A DNA stretch of 7,375 nt from JAKFEW01 sp036675505 (GTDB lineage: Bacteria; Cyanobacteriota; Sericytochromatia; S15B-MN24; JAQBPE01), in assembly GCA_036675505.1 (NCBI GenBank), contig JAKFEW010000059.1, positions 1 through 7,375 on the forward strand, given 5' to 3'. Positions 5,041 through 7,375 of this stretch are shown piece by piece. A program made the translations under genes and the position numbers. The notes under the pieces are model-generated. The model was not told where the DNA came from. It saw only the letters and a list, made by a program, of their open reading frames with translations, and did no database searches. The stretch's first letter is position 1. Every line of letters begins with the position of its first letter.

Positions 5041-5793
5041 CTACCAGAGGTACAGGAGGCCGAACCCCAGCGAGGGGGCCCCGGGGCCCGGCACCCCCGC
5101 CGCCGCCCAGAGCGGGACCCGGTAGGTCCCGAGCAGCATGAGCGTGTCGGTGAGGTAGGCCGTCGCGCTGGGCGCGACGCCCAGGCGCGCCTGCGGGCCG
5201 AACTCCCAATAGGGGAAGCCCGAGAGCACCTCGAAGCCCACCCCCAGCCGCGGCAGCACGCGGGCCTCGAGCGCCGTGTCGAAGGCGACGCGCGGCACGC
5301 CCCAGGCGCCCGGCGAGTAGGCCGCGACCGCGTTGTAATGGCGCAGGCGCGGCGCGGGCGACCACTCGAGGTTGCCGAACCCGCCGACGAGAGGCACGCC
5401 GAGCGGGCCGGCCGACATGCCGGCGAGGGCGCCGGCACGCACGTTAACGCCGGGCAACGGGTCATCGAACGAATAGAGCCCGGTGAGCGTCAGGTTGCCG
5501 AGACTGTGCATGCCGCCGTGCAAGGAGAGGTAGGCGAGGTCGTAGCCGAGCGCGAACCGGTCCGTCAGGCCGAACGCGACCAGGCCCCACGAGACGACCG
5601 AGCTGCGGTCGAGCGCCCACTGCGGGATCGCGATCGCGAGCCCGTGGGCCACGTCGGGGACGTAGGCCGTGCCGAAGTTCACGGGGATCGCCGCCGCCGG
5701 CGCCGCGGGCCAGAGCCCCGCCAGGATGGCCGCGGCCAGGCGCGCCGACCAGCGGACCATGCGCGACCCAAGACCTCGTTTCGCAGCGTCCAC
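5041..5793 (-). CDS. Predicted outer-membrane beta-barrel protein
   Basis: A 250-residue protein with no family I can name. Residues 1-35 are a signal peptide: basic n-region (AAKRGLGSRMVRWSAR), hydrophobic LAAAILAGLW, and an AxA-type site at APAAA before IPVNFG. The mature part is rich in Gly, Ala and aromatic residues in short alternating stretches typical of membrane strands, for example SSVVSWGLVAFGLTDRFALG, NLTLTGLYSF, RVAFDTALEARV and RLGVGFEVLSG. It ends LGFGLLYLW, with a terminal aromatic residue, as in the C-terminal signal that BAM recognises in outer-membrane proteins. Its size suggests about 8-12 strands. GTG at 5793 is chosen because GGGAGG (5800-5805) is 6 nt upstream; ATG at 5760 has no such site but would also leave a signal peptide. 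It has its own candidate promoter and sits between the dehydrogenase and etf genes. Its role is unknown; a small channel or structural protein is possible. Confidence 0.75.
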   Translation of the reverse strand: MDAAKRGLGSRMVRWSARLAAAILAGLWPAAPAAAIPVNFGTAYVPDVAHGLAIAIPQWALDRSSVVSWGLVAFGLTDRFALGYDLAYLSLHGGMHSLGNLTLTGLYSFDDPLPGVNVRAGALAGMSAGPLGVPLVGGFGNLEWSPAPRLRHYNAVAAYSPGAWGVPRVAFDTALEARVLPRLGVGFEVLSGFPYWEFGPQARLGVAPSATAYLTDTLMLLGTYRVPLWAAAGVPGPGAPSLGFGLLYLW

Positions 5794-5799
5794 GGGTGA

Positions 5800-5805
5800 C
5801 CTCCC
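5800..5805 (-). promoter_or_regulatory. Ribosome binding site that decides the barrel gene start
   Basis: GGGAGG on the minus strand lies 6 nt before GTG at 5793. The later ATG at 5760 has only AGG at 13 nt, so the GTG start is favoured. Confidence 0.65.
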
Positions 5806-5841
5806 GCGGCCGGCGCGCCCCTCGCGGCCGGCCTCGCACCC

Positions 5842-5870
5842 ATTATCCATCCGCGGGCACCACGCACGAA
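5842..5870 (-). promoter_or_regulatory. Candidate promoter for the outer-membrane barrel gene
   Basis: The minus strand has GATAAT (5842-5847), five of six matches to the -10 consensus, with a weak TTCGTG (5865-5870) at 17 nt. It lies between the hairpin that follows the dehydrogenase gene and the barrel start, giving a leader of about 40 nt. The -10 match is notable in such GC-rich DNA; the -35 is poor. Confidence 0.45.
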
Positions 5871-5885
5871 CAGGCCGCAAAGGGT

Positions 5886-5915
5886 TCGGGGCCGCCGCTT
5901 TCGCGACGGCCCCGA
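5886..5915 (-). terminator. 13-bp hairpin with GAAA tetraloop after the acyl-CoA dehydrogenase gene
   Basis: As minus-strand RNA, UCGGGGCCG, then U, then CGC pair with GCG, G, then CGGCCCCGA around a GAAA loop. All 13 positions pair, one as a U-G wobble. On the plus strand that position would be an A-C mismatch, so the structure favours the minus-strand RNA. It begins 14 nt past the stop at 5930. The downstream sequence ACCCUUUGCGG is only a weak U-tract. It is probably a terminator or a 3' end stabiliser. Confidence 0.6.
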
Positions 5916-5929
5916 GGGTGAGGACCGCG

Positions 5930-7111
5930 TTAGACCCGGGCGAGCTCCTTCTTCTTGTCCTTGAGCAGCTCGCGAGCGATGACGACCTTCTGGATCTCGT
6001 TGGTGCCCTCGAAGATCTCGAAGATGCGCGCGTCGCGGAACATGCGCTCGATCGGCAGCTCCGAGGAGTAGCCCATGCCGCCGTGGATCTGGAGCGACTT
6101 GTTGATGATCCAGCTCGAGTGCTCGGTGCAGAACAGCTTGATCATCGAGCCGGGCATCGTGACGGGCTCGTTCTGCTCCATCAGCCAGGCCGAGTGGTAG
6201 ACCATCTGCTCCATCGCGTAGATGCGCGTCGCCATCTCCGCGAGGTAGAACTGGATCGCCTGGAACTCGGCGATCGGCTTGCCGAACTGCTGGCGCTGCA
6301 CCGCGTGGTTGAGCGCCATCTCGTAGGCTTCCTTGGCGGCGCCCAGGGCGGCGGCGCCGAGGAACAGGCGGCCCTTGTCGAGGATCTTCATCGCGGTGAC
6401 GAAGCCCAGGCCGACGGTGCCGAGCACGTTCTCGCTCGGCACGCGCACGTTCTCGAACGTGACGGTCGTGGTGCCCGAGCCCGACAGACCCATCTTGTGC
6501 TCCTTCGGGCCCGAGATCACGCCGGGGCCGCGCTCGACCACGAAGGCCGTGACGCCGCCGCGCGCGCCGAGCGCCGGATCGGTGACCGCGAAGACCGTCA
6601 TCACGTCGGCGATGTCGCCGTTCGTGATCCAGATCTTCTCGCCGTTCAGGACCCAGTCGTCGCCGTCGCGGACGGCGCGGGTCTTGATGTTCGCGGCGTC
6701 GGAGCCCGCGCTGGGCTCGGTGAGACAGAAGCAGCCGATGCTCTCGGCGGTCGCGAGCTTGGGCAGGTACTTGCGCTTGAGCTCCTCGGAGCCGTCGAGC
6801 ACGATGCCGTAGGTGCCGATGCCGCCGTGCGCGCCCATGACCACCGAGGTCGAGGCGCAGGCGCGGGTCAGCTCTTCGCCCAGGATCGCGAAGGAGATCG
6901 GGTCGGCGCCGGCGCCGCCGTACTCCTCGGGAATGGCCATGCCCATGAAGCCCATCTCGGCCATCTTGTTGAGCAAGCTGCGCTCGATCTTGGCCTCGCG
7001 GTCGTGCTTCATCGCGACGGGACGGATCTCCGCGTCGACGAACTCCTTGACCGCCTGGCGGAACATCACGTGCTCTTCACGGATGTAGGGGCTCTTGAAT
7101 TCAATGCTCAT
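5930..7111 (-). CDS. Acyl-CoA dehydrogenase (FAD-dependent)
   Basis: A 393-residue protein, full length for the family. It oxidises an acyl-CoA to the 2-enoyl-CoA and passes the electrons to ETF. The N-terminal helical domain covers about 1-125. The middle beta domain follows, with the first family signature CLTEPSAGSDAAN (129-141) and WITNG (161-165), which lines the FAD. The C-terminal helical domain carries RQQFGKPIAEFQAIQ (273-287) and the second signature, IHGGMGYSSELPIERMFRDAR (342-362). The catalytic base is predicted as E368 in IFEGTNEIQ, the position used by medium- and short-chain enzymes; the alternative site used by isovaleryl and long-chain enzymes (near R248-F250) holds no acid. 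Chain-length preference cannot be read from this. ATG at 7111 has GAGGAG 5 nt upstream. The hydratase gene ends 27 nt before it, so both are probably in one operon with the etf genes nearby as electron acceptor. Confidence 0.95.
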   Translation of the reverse strand: MSIEFKSPYIREEHVMFRQAVKEFVDAEIRPVAMKHDREAKIERSLLNKMAEMGFMGMAIPEEYGGAGADPISFAILGEELTRACASTSVVMGAHGGIGTYGIVLDGSEELKRKYLPKLATAESIGCFCLTEPSAGSDAANIKTRAVRDGDDWVLNGEKIWITNGDIADVMTVFAVTDPALGARGGVTAFVVERGPGVISGPKEHKMGLSGSGTTTVTFENVRVPSENVLGTVGLGFVTAMKILDKGRLFLGAAALGAAKEAYEMALNHAVQRQQFGKPIAEFQAIQFYLAEMATRIYAMEQMVYHSAWLMEQNEPVTMPGSMIKLFCTEHSSWIINKSLQIHGGMGYSSELPIERMFRDARIFEIFEGTNEIQKVVIARELLKDKKKELARV

Positions 7112-7138
7112 AACTTCTCCTCAGAAGGGGTTTGCCGA

Positions 7139-7375
7139 CTACTTGTCCGTGAAGGTCGGACGGCGCTTCTCCTTGAAGGCCGCGACGCCTTCGCGCATGT
7201 CCGCGGTCTGGGTCAGACCGGCGAAGAGGTCCGCCTCGCGGTCGAGGTGCTCGGCCACCGACAGCTCGCGGCCGTCGTTGAGGCTGGTCAGGATCGCCTC
7301 GATCGCCTTCGCGCCGAAGCCGCTGATCTTCTTCGCCAGGCCGAGCGCGTTCTTCACGACGTCGCCTTCCGGCAC
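7139..7375 (-). CDS. Enoyl-CoA hydratase/isomerase (crotonase family), C-terminal 78 residues
   Basis: The open frame enters from the right edge and stops at TAG 7139-7141. The visible part, VPEGDVVKNALGLAKKIS, then AIEAILTSLNDGREL, then EADLFAGLTQTADMREGVAAFKEKRRPTF, is the characteristic C-terminal end of crotonase-fold enoyl-CoA hydratases, including the DxxEGxxAFxEKRxPxF motif that closes the hexamer-forming helices. It would hydrate the enoyl-CoA made by the dehydrogenase whose gene follows 27 nt downstream. The two catalytic glutamates and the oxyanion-hole residues lie outside the window, so hydratase cannot be told from isomerase or another crotonase. The apparent GTG at the very edge is an internal valine codon, not a start. 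Confidence 0.9.
   Translation of the reverse strand: MPEGDVVKNALGLAKKISGFGAKAIEAILTSLNDGRELSVAEHLDREADLFAGLTQTADMREGVAAFKEKRRPTFTDK

Noticed and set aside
4911..5465. Longer etfB start reaching into the barrel gene
   Set aside because: It would cover the promoter and an upstream gene. ATG at 4910 gives the standard EtfB N-terminus.
4846..5799. A 317-residue open frame on the plus strand
   Set aside because: It covers the etfB promoter region and the opposite strand of the barrel gene, and its product is a charged Arg/Glu-rich sequence with no motif.
1..7375. CRISPR array, tRNA, rRNA, insertion sequence or attachment site
   Set aside because: No spaced repeats, cloverleaf, transposase or terminal inverted repeats are visible on either strand.

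Overview
This is a GC-rich (roughly 70%) stretch of bacterial chromosome. Every gene I can support is on the minus strand, so transcription runs from high to low coordinates. A Sec-exported protein that looks like an outer-membrane beta-barrel, and the start of a lipoprotein, suggest a Gram-negative (diderm) organism. Beta-oxidation-type enzymes and an electron transfer flavoprotein indicate acyl-CoA oxidation. There is no rRNA or other marker, so I do not name a phylum.

In transcription order: the C-terminal end of a crotonase-family enoyl-CoA hydratase (cut by the window edge at 7375) is followed after 27 nt by an acyl-CoA dehydrogenase (5930-7111). Just past its stop is a hairpin with a GAAA loop. 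A separate gene for a predicted outer-membrane barrel (5041-5793) follows, with its own candidate promoter. Next is an etfB-etfA-hupE-like unit (4910 down to 1932) behind a good extended -10 promoter, ending in an imperfect hairpin. Then an AT-rich island precedes a proline/tyrosine-rich protein with two LysM domains and a duplicated four-cysteine motif (572-1672). After a very strong hairpin (494-529) come a 91-residue helical protein of unknown function (129-404) and the first 38 codons of a probable Tat-type lipoprotein (1-116), which runs off the left edge.

Functionally, the dehydrogenase would pass electrons from acyl-CoA to EtfAB, and the hydratase would act on the enoyl-CoA product. 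The barrel, HupE-like, LysM and lipoprotein genes concern the envelope and have no clear link to that pathway, except that the HupE-like gene is only 22 nt behind etfA.

No mobile element, CRISPR array, tRNA or rRNA is visible, and no gap between genes exceeds 300 nt. The points most worth a second look are the altered FAD-binding motif in EtfA, the HupE-like gene inside the etf unit, the LysM protein with CPxC repeats and no signal peptide, and the recurring gene-end hairpins without a U-tract on the coding strand. I did not find convincing evidence for an entirely new multi-gene system.
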